From Adineta steineri (taxonomy: Eukaryota; Rotifera; Eurotatoria; Adinetida; Adinetidae): 64,000 nt of DNA. The DNA lies in assembly GCA_905250115.1 (NCBI GenBank), contig CAJNOI010000305.1, forward strand, positions 19,457 to 83,456. The letters run 5' to 3'. Positions 48,074-59,470 of this stretch are shown here, in pieces. The position numbers and the translations under genes are program-made. The notes under the pieces were generated by a model, which was not told the origin of the DNA, ran no database searches, and worked only from the letters and a program-made list of their open reading frames with translations. Each line of letters begins with the position of its first letter. Within the stretch, counting starts at the first letter, position 1.

Positions 48074-48529
48074 TTTCTTAGTACTTCTTTATTTTTCGAA
48101 TAAGTGAAAATGAATTGAAGCAAATGTTCCGTTTAAATATCGCTTTACATTTTTTGATTCAAACTACTTTTGAGGCTTAAGTATACGTAATTAAATATCA
48201 ATTGATATCACTTTTTTTTATATAGTAATCCTATCAATATTCTAATTTGATTTTGTTCTTAAAAGCTTTTCATTTATTCTAGAAGCTTCTACAGAAAATG
48301 AGTAAAAATATTTGTCTAGTATAATTTGTTATACAAAAGAAAAACAAAATATTGTTATTTATAAAGAAAAACGAATGGTAACATACGCTGAAATGATAAA
48401 CGAGTGTATTTATTAAAAGATGAATATATAAAAAAAATGAACGTGGTAAACAGATGAAGAAAAATAGAAACTCTTTATATGTTCGATTTATTATACTTGT
48501 TTTGAAGTTTTATTTGTTCTTTCATTATC
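48074..48529. other. Intergenic
   Basis: 5' flank of the CBM14-D8C gene and 3' flank of a GPCR. Nothing seen. Confidence 0.5.
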
Positions 48530-49483
48530 TCATTGATTTACAGATGTCTGAAACGGATGAACTTGACCTTGGTCTAGGAAAAATCTTCTTATACGTCCAA
48601 TCCATTTTTTTAAATCTTTCTGTATTTCAGGTAATGAACCTATAATAACAAATGGATACAATTGGTTACCATAAACGGATATATATGTCAAATAATTATA
48701 TTCAATATCAAGAAGAAATGTGGGTAACCATAAGACTTCAATAATAGCTACAAGCGTTGACGGAACACCAAAAATGAGAAAGAGAGATGAAATAAAAATA
48801 AGTTGAATAATCAAACGTCGATGACGGCGCCATTGAATAGGCTGTTGGCGACTAGCTTTTCTCCATATAAAACGAGTAAAAAGTGCCGTGTTAGAGATAA
48901 CTATGATTAAAATTAAAAAACCGTAATTAAATAACCAATCAAATGTGATTAAACTTTGTATGTATGTATAGCAAGCTCCTCCACAATACAATACTGTATA
49001 ATCCCATACATTTGTACATTGTGTGGAAAAAAAGATCATTATAATGTAAAAGATTTGTGGATAAATTATACAAATTAGACGTGGAATATAATGAAACATG
49101 ATCAAACACCATTTTTTCTTCATCATTGCACTGTGAAAAATGAATAGATGTCTTTCTGCACAACACCATGCAGCAAGTATTAAAGAAGTAACAGATAGCG
49201 AATAAGAAAGCCAAATCGAAAAGAGACAGAAACTTGATGATTGATTCATTACAATATTCCATCGAAGGAAATATAGATAACAGGGTGTATCACCAATCTT
49301 CTCTATGAAACTATTTACAAGTAAACAGAAAATAACATGATTGTGTGGTGCATTAATAATAGCTTGTCGCCAACGACGAAAAAAATAAGTAAAAACCAAA
49401 ATATCAGCCAACAATGATGGAACAATTGTACTCTGTAAAATAATGTATTTTATTAGATTAAGGCGTTCGATATCATCACTCAT
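48530..49483 (-). CDS. Orphan seven-transmembrane receptor, divergent subfamily
   Basis: A single-exon 317-residue protein with seven hydrophobic segments. TM3 ends AWCCAERHLFIFH, an E-R-H variant of the DRY box. ICL1 is FFRRWRQAIINAPHNHVIFCLLVNSF, quite unlike the 14443/18132/36329 group. The sixth helix is preceded by the basic loop RKASRQQPIQWRRHRRL. TM7 has YGNQLYPFVIIGSLPEIQKDLKKW, a divergent N-x-x-x-P-F. Two extracellular cysteines (C84, C156/C168 region) could form a loop disulfide. Bdelloid genomes carry many such receptors; the ligand is unknown. Confidence 0.75.
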   Translation of the reverse strand: MSDDIERLNLIKYIILQSTIVPSLLADILVFTYFFRRWRQAIINAPHNHVIFCLLVNSFIEKIGDTPCYLYFLRWNIVMNQSSSFCLFSIWLSYSLSVTSLILAAWCCAERHLFIFHSAMMKKKWCLIMFHYIPRLICIIYPQIFYIIMIFFSTQCTNVWDYTVLYCGGACYTYIQSLITFDWLFNYGFLILIIVISNTALFTRFIWRKASRQQPIQWRRHRRLIIQLIFISSLFLIFGVPSTLVAIIEVLWLPTFLLDIEYNYLTYISVYGNQLYPFVIIGSLPEIQKDLKKWIGRIRRFFLDQGQVHPFQTSVNQ

Positions 49484-50480
49484 TATTGAGATGTTGTTAA
49501 ATTGTGAAATAAAATAATATGATTGTATCTGCTTCTAAATGACAGTTACTTCGAGATATGTTTTTTAATTTATGGAATAGAAATAAAATGGTAATCTTTT
49601 TTCCATAATTTTTTCTTAATAAGTGTAGGCATTTTTTTCTAGATCGCATACGGCTACTGTTTGCTACATTTTTATAAGTATCAAAATATATTAAAATTAT
49701 TGTATGTTGTACTTCGCGACCTATCTTATAATGACATTCAGCGCTTTTCATATATTCTTTCATGATAAAATAATTTCCAAGAAGAGCTAATATTTTAAAT
49801 TTTATAAATCAGCTTTTAATGCTTCCATGGTGAAAACCATTTTAATTTACTGCGATTATTTATTACAAGTATATTTCAGATTATGGCTTTATAAAAAGAT
49901 AATTATTTGTATAGAATATAATATGAAAAAAATGACAAAACTATGAAGCTTTTTATTCAAAGAGATTTGATTTTGTTAATTTCACCAGTTGACCGTTTTA
50001 GTTAATACAACAATATAATAATATTGCATTTTCTGGTAATAATTTTTCATTAACAATCAAATAGTACAACACAACAGTTGCACTCCTTGCCATACAATTT
50101 TTACAAAGAATAAAATTTTTTTGTTATTGGCATATCTTCGTGTATATGAAAAGCACTTGCTATGAAATAAATGCAAATAATAAAAAGATGTTTTATAAAC
50201 GCTCGAATACAAAAGCTTTTCAGACATAATAGACGTTTTTTAATTAAAATATCTTTTCAACTACGTTTCTGCATAAATATAAAGAAGACAGATCGAAAAA
50301 TGAACAAAAAAACATGATTTTTAATATATTTTTGAAGATAATCGTGAAATAGTATCATTTTCAACATATATTACATTTGAATGAGAGTGAACGATTGTAT
50401 CATTTATGTTTTCTGATTGTATAAGTACACAACTCAAATATCTAGTATATTTATTAAGATTTCAAAAAAAAGTAGAAATA
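49484..50480. other. Intergenic
   Basis: A minus-strand frame at 49497-49763 is present but has no coding character that I trust. No repeat. Confidence 0.5.
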
Positions 50481-51535
50481 TTATCTAATTGTATTCATTG
50501 GGCTTCTCTTATCCGCCTGTTCAATTGCTTCTAACATCATATCCCAAAATTGTTCGACTTTTTTAATTTTCATTACTACGAAACAATTTTTTTCTTTTCG
50601 TTGCATATCAAATACATCACAAATAGTTCTTCCTAGACAATATCCACCGGTTCGTTCAATATCAACATGCATTAATTGTTCTTCAAATAAATCTTTATTT
50701 GCCACGTAAGCTACTGCACATGGATCATGTAATGGCGGAAAATCAAATTGATATACATCTTTATAAGCAGTAGCAAAATAATGAAGTAAATAATCGAGAG
50801 TTGTTGAAAATGGAGAAACTATTGATCGAAGACGGTCACGAACTTGTTTAGTAGCGAAAACAGTATGTGTCACTTCTAATGGAACCATCACTAGACGAGG
50901 TACATGTGGTGATGAAAAAACAATATGAGCTGCATCTGGATCATTTAGTAAATTAAATTCTGCACTGGGTGTCGCATTTCCCATACCAATACTACCTCCC
51001 ATAATAACAATTTCTGATAAAAATTTTTTGATCTAAATTATATCAAAGAAAATAATAATAATAATGAATTTTTTTGAAAATAAAATACTTGTGGAAAAAC
51101 TTTAAGTAATAATGCAACATTAGTTAATGGTCCAATAGCAATTAAAGTAACTAGTCTTCCAACATCACGAATCTTTTTATAAATATTCCATAGATAATTT
51201 TCATCATAGTCATTTATTGACGATTGATATTCTGGATGTTCTGGAATATCAATATCACCTAGTCCTGTTTCTCCATGAATTTCACCACCTGTTATAATGT
51301 CTCGACAAAGTGGTTCATTACAACCACGTATTATTGGAATAGTAGTTGGTAGACCTGCTATATAAGCAACTGTATATGCATTTTTTGTTGTTTTATCAAG
51401 TGTTTGATTTCCATCAATAGTTGATATTCCAATAAGTTCAAGTGATGGATGATAAGCAGCTAATATAATGGCAAATGCATCATCATGTCCTGGATCACAA
51501 TCAAGCCAAACTGCTTTTTTTGTTATATCGACCAT
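50481..51535 (-). CDS. Inosine-uridine preferring nucleoside hydrolase
   Basis: Hydrolyses the N-glycosidic bond of ribonucleosides, giving ribose and a free base for salvage. Exon 1 (51535-51089) and exon 2 (51032-50481) join in phase 0 across a 56-bp intron and give 332 residues. The calcium/substrate motif DCDPGHDDA is at 12-20 (family DxDxGxDDA). Residues 160-175 read MGGSIGMGNATPSAEFN-like, with the Asn168 and Glu173-x-Asn175 ligands, and LHDPCAVAYV supplies the conserved His251-Asp252. All catalytic positions look intact. The start at 51535 (MVDITKK) was preferred over upstream ATG 51655 because it begins just before the first beta strand. Vertebrates lack this family; it is common in bacteria, protists and many invertebrates. 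Confidence 0.9.
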
Positions 51536-53306
51536 GATAAACGTGAAAAGTATCAGTTTTCTTATAAAAAATAAAGGCGTTACATATGGCTTATATAGAA
51601 CAAGTAATTGTTTTTCAATCGAAACAGAAGAACACGATAATAGTTTCGTACACACAATCAGTTGTATAGAGTAACATGATATCTGTATAAAGAAAACGAT
51701 AGAAGTAAAAGTATAATATATATAGATAAACTACAATGTCCTTCTTTTGCTAAAAGAAAGTTTGAAGAGATTTTATTTCATTTCATAATGTAGATGTTTT
51801 TAAAATAAAGAAGATCTGTATGAAAACCTCTAGAATACTAGAAGTAATTTGTAGTTAGTATAACGGAAATGTTGTTGTTTATCCTTTATTGTATCATATA
51901 ATTCACGAAAGACAACAAGATGAACAGGAGAAGAGAGGAAAGGGAATGAATCAATAGTTGCTGACTGACTTACAATACGTTAGCATCGCTATTTATAGAT
52001 GCATGTAAAGAGAACAAAGAGAGAGGAAATGAAGAGAAAGAAAGAGATAAATGACGGACGAATAGGAATCCGTCACAGTTAGGTATAACTCATAAAGGGT
52101 ATCGAATGTACACATTTATTTTAACTATTTGTAATCGTCTTTGTATTATCATCTATGTTTGTTCGTTTATTCTTTCGTTCTGCTTCTTAGTCATAGATTA
52201 AAAAAGTAAAGAAAAATTGCTCAACTATTAGAGTATTACAAGGAATTCTTTTTTTGTGTTACTTGTATCTTTTTTTGTAATAATTCATTCCAAATAGCTT
52301 TTTTTATTGTCGAGAGAAAGAGAATGAGATCTTTTGATTATGAAATGTGTGTGTGTGTGTGAGTGTAGATAAGGCACAAACAAATACTGATCTACTCACA
52401 CCCACACCCTCAAAACACAAATACTAAAATATTCTCTTTGTATATATGTAGTACAGTTTGAAATATGTCGTTTTAATAGTCTATTATTGCTATTTGCTGC
52501 CCTCTATCTTATTTTTTTATGATTAGCGTTGAAGTCACCAGGATAAAATAAGAAAAGTAAAACTCGGTTTGTCATTCAATTTCTTGACAAAGACCTTGTG
52601 TATAGTAGAAAAAGATTATGATATTGACTCTACATTAAATCACCATGTTTTTTTCATCTACCGATTTAATACATCACTCAGAACAAAGAATTGATTACTA
52701 TAATTTAATCCATATACATCATTTAACCACGAATTTATAAAATAAACTGTAACTTCTATATTTTCTTGTATAGGTAATGAAAGTTTGTTAATAAAATATC
52801 TAAAATTCTGATTTATTTCCTATATTCATAGCTGTGTTGAATATTAATCTAATTCTTATTTTTGTTCTTATGTAGTTATATTCCATAGTTTTCTATATCT
52901 ATGCATAATAAGAAGAGATTTGATCGATATCATTAATACTAAAGAAATCAAGGGCAGAGTAAAAACAATATTTTGGACGTGATTCTAGGTACGATTTCAA
53001 GCGAAATTATAATTTTCTTATGATATAATTTTAAAGATTATGATGTTTATTAGTTAATTACGGTATAATCTATTAATAATCGACAATATGAGTTAACAGA
53101 AAGTTTGTTTCAAATATGTCAAAAAAGTAAAATGAGAACGTTTGAAATGTTAATATTTCCTCAGAATCGATCTTTGTATGAAGAAATAAAGAATAAACAC
53201 ATAGCACTTTATTTATTCTGTCATTGAAAACTTTATAAAAACTACATTTCTCTTTCCATTAAGTAGTTATCATCTTTTCCACAATTATTTTTATTTTTTC
53301 TTCCAG
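51536..53306. other. Intergenic between divergent genes
   Basis: About 1.8 kb. Holds a purine-rich run near 51925-52050 and the palindrome at 52344-52416. No gene supported. Confidence 0.5.
52344..52416. repeat. Telomere-like palindrome, copy 14
   Basis: Arms GTGTGTGTGTGAGTGTAGAT and ATCTACTCACACCCACACCC, right edge CTCAAAA; the (GT) run in the left arm may be secondary expansion. Confidence 0.75.
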
Positions 53307-53939
53307 ATGGTAGACAATACATCTACTCATACTCGAAAACCTGGCGGTAAATTTAACAAGAAATTCAACATTATTTCTATTATATTTTGTAGGTGTTCGA
53401 TTTACTGCCGATGCAACAGATTCATTAGACAATCATGAAGAGAATCCACATAAATCAAGTATTCAATTTTTTCTATTTTTACTTTTAATCCTATTATTAA
53501 TTATTTTTTCTAAGCTAAATTACAATGGCAAGAATGCTGTGATAATAATTGTTCCTTTGAATTATATTTTGGTATTTTAAAACTTTCTCATATTTACTCA
53601 ATGACACTGGATGTTGTTTTCCTTCAAACTCCTATTCAATTAGAAACAATTCTTGATCATCAACATACACGTGGATTACAACTATCCATCAATCAATTGC
53701 CAGAATCTCATTCAGAAAATCAAACTAGTTTCGAAGTTGAACTTATAATTCATCCAGAAACTATACCTGGTCCTTTTCATCGAACATTTGTATTAAAAGA
53801 AATCTCAACATCACAACAAAAATCTGTTACAGTAAATGTAAATGGAAAAATATTACGACAAGGTCAAGGTACAGCAACATTAAAACATGGAGTTCATATG
53901 AAATCAGTAATAACGGAAGAAAAAGATGATGAACAATAA
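53307..53939 (+). CDS. ADISSP: ADISSP / C20orf27 family protein
   Basis: Exons 53307-53346, 53393-53458 and 53515-53939 join in phase and give 176 residues, close to the 174 of human C20orf27. The core FELYFGILKLSHIYSMTLDV aligns with the family's FLVKVGFLKILHRYEITFTL, preceded by VRFTADAT (family IRFAAGHD). The C-terminal half is beta-rich and ends in an acidic tail EEKDDEQ. No signal peptide is visible, although the vertebrate protein has been described as an adipose-secreted signalling protein. The ATG follows directly on a strong acceptor (TTTTTTCTTCCAG), which suits a trans-spliced leader in rotifers. Biochemical role unknown in invertebrates. Confidence 0.72.
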
Positions 53940-54232
53940 CATTAGATATATATTCTGTGATTTTGAAAATAAAATTGGTGCTAAGAATTAAGAAAACTAT
54001 TTGTCTGATTTTTGTTCGATTTCATGTTCCATCTACTTGTAATAATAAAAAAACGAATCTCATTCGAAACGCTATTACTTGTCATAGCTAATTTAAATTC
54101 AACTAAAAATACTAGTAAAGTTTTAGAACTTTTGCACTATTCTATGTCTGAAAAGCTTTCTTATGTGTGCTACTCATTGATTTCTAGCGTCGCATATGAT
54201 AATAGATAACAACTAAGACTCTATATCACAAT

Positions 54233-54898
54233 ATGCGAAGTTTTTATCTTTTCTTTTGCATTATTATGTTGTCACCTATTACTTATGTTTTTACTGTTTG
54301 GTGCTTTGTAGTAATTTTGCATACAGAAGCACATATATTCTTTTGTAATTTTGAATCAAATTCTACTTGTGGTATTGAGAATGGTAGTCCTATCGACCCT
54401 GAACCACCTTCTATTAATTTTACAATTCAATCACCTCAAACAATCACTTATCAAGATCTTGGTCCCTTCTCTGGTCATTCGTTTTTCTACTGGTCTCGTT
54501 CTGACAATTTTCCACATGCTGAAGAATTCAATGGACGAGCGCATACTCCAAAATTTAATCAAACCAATGGTGAAAATATGTGTCTAGAATTTATGTACTA
54601 CATTAAATCAACTGGTACTGATAATGGTACTTGGTTAGATGTATCTACAGGAGGATGTTATGCAGCATCGTTGTTTTTTATCGAACAAGATGATAGTAAT
54701 GGATGGCAAACGATAACTGTACCATTGCATAAAGGTAATTGTTCTATCTCACTTTATTTTACAGTTAATCAAAGAACATCGGTAAGAATGGCACTAGCTC
54801 TCGATAATATCATAGTCGATTGGTGTAGCAATTCTTCACAATTGATTTTTAATACATCATTTTTTGTCTTAATTTTCATTTTATTTCTATTAAAATAA
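54233..54898 (+). CDS. MAM-domain surface protein
   Basis: A single-exon 221-residue protein. A hydrophobic N-terminus (about 1-35) acts as signal peptide. Residues about 38-198 form a MAM domain: FFCNFESNSTCGIENG is the usual start with paired cysteines, MCLEFMYYIKSTGTDNGTWLDV is the central strand pair, and ALDNIIVDWC is the usual end. A hydrophobic C-terminus (SFFVLIFILFLLK) without a cytoplasmic tail suggests GPI anchoring or a minimal transmembrane anchor. MAM domains mediate adhesion and occur in receptors and astacin proteases; no catalytic domain is present here. Multiple N-glycosylation sequons. Partner unknown. Confidence 0.75.
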   Translation: MRSFYLFFCIIMLSPITYVFTVWCFVVILHTEAHIFFCNFESNSTCGIENGSPIDPEPPSINFTIQSPQTITYQDLGPFSGHSFFYWSRSDNFPHAEEFNGRAHTPKFNQTNGENMCLEFMYYIKSTGTDNGTWLDVSTGGCYAASLFFIEQDDSNGWQTITVPLHKGNCSISLYFTVNQRTSVRMALALDNIIVDWCSNSSQLIFNTSFFVLIFILFLLK

Positions 54899-55170
54899 AA
54901 TAATATTCGTGTTGTGTACTGATCAGCAATATGAGGTGCAAGAGTATTCTTGAAAAGTTCAACTATTTTTATTTATGACTTAAAATCTATTGAAGAATTT
55001 TGATACAAATAAAGATGTTAATAAAAATTGATAAGTAATTCTCGAATTTCTTCAATGGCAATAATCAACTACAAAAAAAACACAGCTGCAGTTTACACGT
55101 ATTATATAATTTGAATAATAAAGTCAACTTGTTATTTATATGCTTACTACAAATTTTATCCATATAAATT

Positions 55171-55815
55171 TTATACAGACAAAGAATATTGTTCACACAA
55201 TTGTATCAATTCATCTCTGTCGGTTGGTGAAAGAACATCATTTGGTATTATTTTAAACAAACAAGCATAGTTATTTACATTTGATTTTTTTCCATGTTTA
55301 GTTGTTTTAAACAATTGTTTAGGTTTGTTCTTGAGACAGTTTAGCAATGCTGTCGCTTGTTCACTTTTCCATTGTCCCATTCGACAAAAATAAGCAAAAC
55401 CTTCACAATTTTGTGTAAATATATTATATTTGAAAACATCAGGTGTTTTGAGTAGTTCTTTTGCTAGTTCACATGTTTGTTGTTGTTTTTCAGGAGTATC
55501 ATCCTCATAATTAACTATATACAATTGTCGACTTCTTGTGCCAAGTTTTTTTATACCACCAGCAGCAAAAATTGGTAGAGTAGTTGCTTGAACACGAGCT
55601 TCGCTTTTTTTAGCACCCCAATAATGAACGATTGTTATATCAATTCCGGTTAAATCAATGACAATACCATGATGAAAATGTTCATAAGGAGTTCCAGCGG
55701 CAACATGAGCACCCGGATAAAGACGCGTCCTAGCAGATTCAATATCAATTGGTTCAGAATTGGACGGTCGAAGATCGACATCGTTCTTTCGTAGAAAAGT
55801 AGTAATAAATTTCAT
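55171..55815 (-). CDS. LRAT-domain (NlpC/P60-like) protein
   Basis: A single-exon 214-residue protein. The LRAT signature is present: GAHVAAGTPYEHFHHGIVID with catalytic-type His48/49, a second His in TIVHYWG (His64), and the nucleophile in QNCEGFAYFC (Cys137; family NCEHF). Members transfer acyl groups from phospholipids (retinol or amine acceptors) or act as phospholipases A. There is no transmembrane helix at the C-terminus as in vertebrate LRAT; the tail is basic then helical. Activity is plausible because the His/Cys pair is intact, but the substrate is unknown. Intronless. Confidence 0.78.
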   Translation of the reverse strand: MKFITTFLRKNDVDLRPSNSEPIDIESARTRLYPGAHVAAGTPYEHFHHGIVIDLTGIDITIVHYWGAKKSEARVQATTLPIFAAGGIKKLGTRSRQLYIVNYEDDTPEKQQQTCELAKELLKTPDVFKYNIFTQNCEGFAYFCRMGQWKSEQATALLNCLKNKPKQLFKTTKHGKKSNVNNYACLFKIIPNDVLSPTDRDELIQLCEQYSLSV

Positions 55816-56774
55816 TGAATTTTAGTTATTCTATCTAAAATAAAAAAATAATTTTATTCATATTAACAAGAAAAATAATAATTAGCAGCCATTGCTCTTT
55901 CAACCGAATCAATAAAACATAGAATATATAAATCATAGATTTGCTTGTCTGAAGTAAATCAGTTCTCATTATACTATTTTTTTGCTATTAGTCATTACAC
56001 GTCTGTATTTCTGAGTGGTATAGAATCAATTGAAAAATAAGATGACGTAAGAAATTATTTACAAAGAAAAATATGACGTAGTTATATTTTATATTGTATG
56101 TAATTGATCATAACACGCCTTGCACGTGGTTGTCACCTACCGTGAAATTATTCACTTATATCAACTGCTATAATTAAAGGAAAGTGCAATAATAGTAACA
56201 CTGTAGCAAAAATGATTCAGAAGAAAATATTGATTAGAACTAAAATTATAAATATGAACAACATGAAGCAGATGATAACTGATGAGTTAACATACCAGAG
56301 ATAAAAAAAACGTTTTGATTATATAATCCTATCCTAGGTTTTATTGAATCGTGCAGAAAAGGAAAAAAAGCATATCGATCGAATGATCAATTATTATTAT
56401 AGGTTACAGTATGAAAGCGACAAATAGATGTCGATCTTAGATATTGACAATTTGTTTGGTTTTTTGAGAATTCTACAAATTTGAACTAATATATCACTCA
56501 AAATATTTTCGTTCTAAATAGTTACAAACATTCTATGCATACATCATCATTGATAAAATATATTTGTGCATCATATAGTTCAAGTATTTGATATTTTCTT
56601 CATCTTTTACAATCACCTGCAGATAGAAATTTATTTTAATAAAGATCAATAAATTTAATTAATAAATGAAACGTTTAAAATCCTTTTCCTCTTATTCTCT
56701 TCTACGCATGACTGTATAAATTATGAGATGAAATAATTAATTTTTTTAATGATTTTTAATATTACTTAATAAAA

Positions 56775-56822
56775 TAGGGTGTGGGTGGATGCCGGTGTTA
56801 TATCCATCACATACCCACACCA
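56775..56822. repeat. Telomere-like palindrome, copy 15
   Basis: Arms AGGGTGTGGGTGGATG and CATCACATACCCACACCA around a short loop. Confidence 0.65.
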
Positions 56823-56905
56823 TGTTTTTGGAGAGAAGAGAGTCATAAATAAAAACACACTATACAATAGACATTAATATGACTAATATTATAAATCGAT
56901 GATAT

Positions 56906-57390
56906 TTAACCCTCCGGGAGTGTTCTCGCTTAGTCACACGAACGATGTATGTGGGTCCAAGTGGACCCACACGTAAATACATAAGGAAAACATGAAAATT
57001 CATCTGTATTGTACTATATAAGATAGATCAAGGTCTATATCATGATCTCTTTTCAGTCACTGATGCATTGATACGCTTGTAGTATACGTAGGATGCTGAT
57101 TTTTCAAAAAAAAGAAGGATTACAATTATCGTGAGTAAAAGTTAAGAGAATGGTGAAAATATTTCGATAGATAAATAAGGATAGAGAAACACATTATTCT
57201 TTGCTGGTAGCAACACACTAATCAATCTTCAATAGATAGATCTTCGAAACAATAGAAGGCATACGCAATACGAATCAAAATCATCTATATATAACGCGAA
57301 TGTTGTCAGGAGGTCCAAACGAACCTACACTCTAGTGTTTGACTGCTGATAGTTTTACAAGAAATTTCAAATGGTTCTTATGTATCATTA
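56906..57390. mobile_element. Possible decayed piggyBac-type non-autonomous element
   Basis: The left side starts TTAACCCTCCGGGAGTG (56906), with TTAA being the piggyBac target. A subterminal palindrome TGTGGGTCCA-AG-TGGACCCACA follows at 56950-56971. About 350 bp on, GGAGGTCCAAACGAACCTAC (about 57309-57328) is an imperfect inverted match to that palindrome, suggesting the other end. No right-hand TTAA or end repeat is clear, so the right boundary is a guess. Confidence 0.3.
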
Positions 57391-57854
57391 GTAGACTAAC
57401 GAGTAGCGAAAAGATCGCTTCGAATTGCATAGATCTTAAAGTAGAAAAAAACAAAAAAACACTATTGTTTTTGCACGCTTAACATTTCATAGGTTGATCA
57501 AGACTAACGAGGATTGTGAATGTACGTGTGCAAGTAAATAAACTATGCTCACTCTAATTATATTAATTTATATTTAAAGTCACTACTATTATTTTTATTT
57601 TAATGATTGATTGAAGTGCTGAATGACAATTCAAATATATTACTCTACTACCATTCGTGCAACAACTGTATAATATCTATATTCTTACATTCATATTTAC
57701 CAGAAATTAAATCAAATATAGAAAAAAAGAAAATTGTATTTATTCAAGTAAAGGCATACAAAATAAAATCATGTCATTTGGTATAAAAAATAATTCGGAT
57801 CGGAACTAGACAATGCAATTGTATTTGTTTTCTAGTCGAGATTAATTATCGTTG

Positions 57855-58300
57855 CTATTCCGATGGCTACAATATAGCGAAGAAAAAAACAAATTAGAAA
57901 ATATGAAAACATCAATTTAGCGGTTACTTACTGTAAAATTCATAACAACATGAATTTCACCACGGAAACGTAGTCCAAGAAGAGAAGGTAATTTAATCCA
58001 TTCATCAAATTCACCATCTTCGAATGCTTTTTTTAATTTAATTGAACATTTTCCAATTGTATCTCTACCAATGAGATCATCATCATAGACATCGAAATGA
58101 ATTGTATCATCACCTTTATGAATATTAAATCTAAGTTCTTCATTCCATGTTGGATTATTCGAATTTTTAATTGTTCTTGTACGTTGTTTATATTTTTTGC
58201 TCATATAAACTTCAACATATGCATCATTTTGACCAATAAAATCACAATTTTTAAGACTACGTCCTTCAAGAATAGCTACATCAAGCACACCACTTGGCAT
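57855..58300 (-). CDS. Single C2-domain protein
   Basis: Exon 1 (58300-57932) encodes a complete C2 domain; after a 65-bp intron a 12-nt last exon (57866-57855) adds PSE and a stop, giving 126 residues. The calcium-binding loops look intact: Asp20 and Asp26 in NCDFIGQNDAYV, and Asp73, Asp75 and Asp80 in VYDDDLIGRD. The central KNSNNPTWNEE matches the C2 signature. The protein has no signal peptide or other domain, so it is likely a free cytosolic calcium/phospholipid-binding module, as in plant and protist single-C2 proteins. If the tiny exon is not used, the read-through product ends VSNR four residues on, so the function would be unchanged. Confidence 0.8.
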
Positions 58301-59470
58301 TTTTCACTAGTTGATCAGCACACGTAACTATTAAAAGAAAATAAAGTTGTATTTTATATTTCGTATTGATTCTCGCTTTTATATACACAGAGAGAAGAGA
58401 ACAAGTTCGTTAAACTATACTTGTATTTTTACCACCTGCAACTATTATGATTCATTTATTTATTGGAAAAAATCTTATTGCTTACTCAGGTCGCTTTGAC
58501 TGTATATGTTATTAGAGTGACTAATCTTACGAATTAAATATGAGAATTCTGTGTTGTTTACAGTTAATATCAAATGAGATAGGTTGAAAATTATATCAAG
58601 AGATTCACTATGATAAGATGTATTCATTCAATTTAAAGAAATTTACAAGCGAATTTTTAATCTTATATGATTGTAATGTTTATATTTCATATGTTCGACG
58701 ACCTTTCATCATATCTCTGATGATTCATAGGAATATTACTCATTGAGCCAGTCGAGTGTAAGTTAAGTAGCATAGACTGATTTGCATATGAATGGCCATA
58801 TAATCTGCATTATTATTTACTTTGTATAGGTGTATGAAAAAATCAAAACTATTTTGGCGACGTAAATATGACTCATACTATTAATGTAAAAGAAAATGCC
58901 TTCCATGTAAAATATACATGGTCCTGTAATTTTCCAATCATCATCCATACCCATCCACAGTTCTTTTTCATATGTTGGCAGTGATCGTGATCATTACCGT
59001 GAGTCACGCTGATGTCTAATTCGTATCACAAACAAGTATATCAATACATATAAGGAAGTAGTGTACTGTTATAAGATGATATTGTCAAATTCATTTTAGC
59101 GAATGGGATAAATGCATCATTTTGAAAAATATTCATAATCGAAACAAAAAATTTTCTTTTGCAAACCCTGAGTGAAAAGAGTTCGATAATCTTTTTCAAA
59201 AAGTTGAATTTCTTATTGTTTATATATATTTTTATTTATCTGTTCAAATTCTTCTCATTGACTTATTTATCTTGACTGATAAATTTTTATTTATATCGTT
59301 TCATATATTTAAACAGATATGCGTAATATTCTAAGTATACATTTTAAAATGAGCTCAATTCTATTTTTTGAATTATGAATAAACTTTTGTAATCTCATTA
59401 ATCGAATATTTATTTTTCTTCAAAAAAGAAAGTTAAATAAATATATTCAAAAGTAGAATATGTAGAATTT
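58301..59470. other. Intergenic
   Basis: The GH5 polyadenylation signal (minus-strand AATAAA) lies at about 59414-59409. An unpaired CCATACCCATCCACAG lies near 58947. No gene. Confidence 0.5.

Larger units (their letters stand above)
55816..57854. other. Intergenic with repeat remnants
   Basis: Holds a telomere-like palindrome at 56775-56822 and a piggyBac-like end with a perfect 10-bp-arm palindrome at 56950-56971. No gene. Confidence 0.5.
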
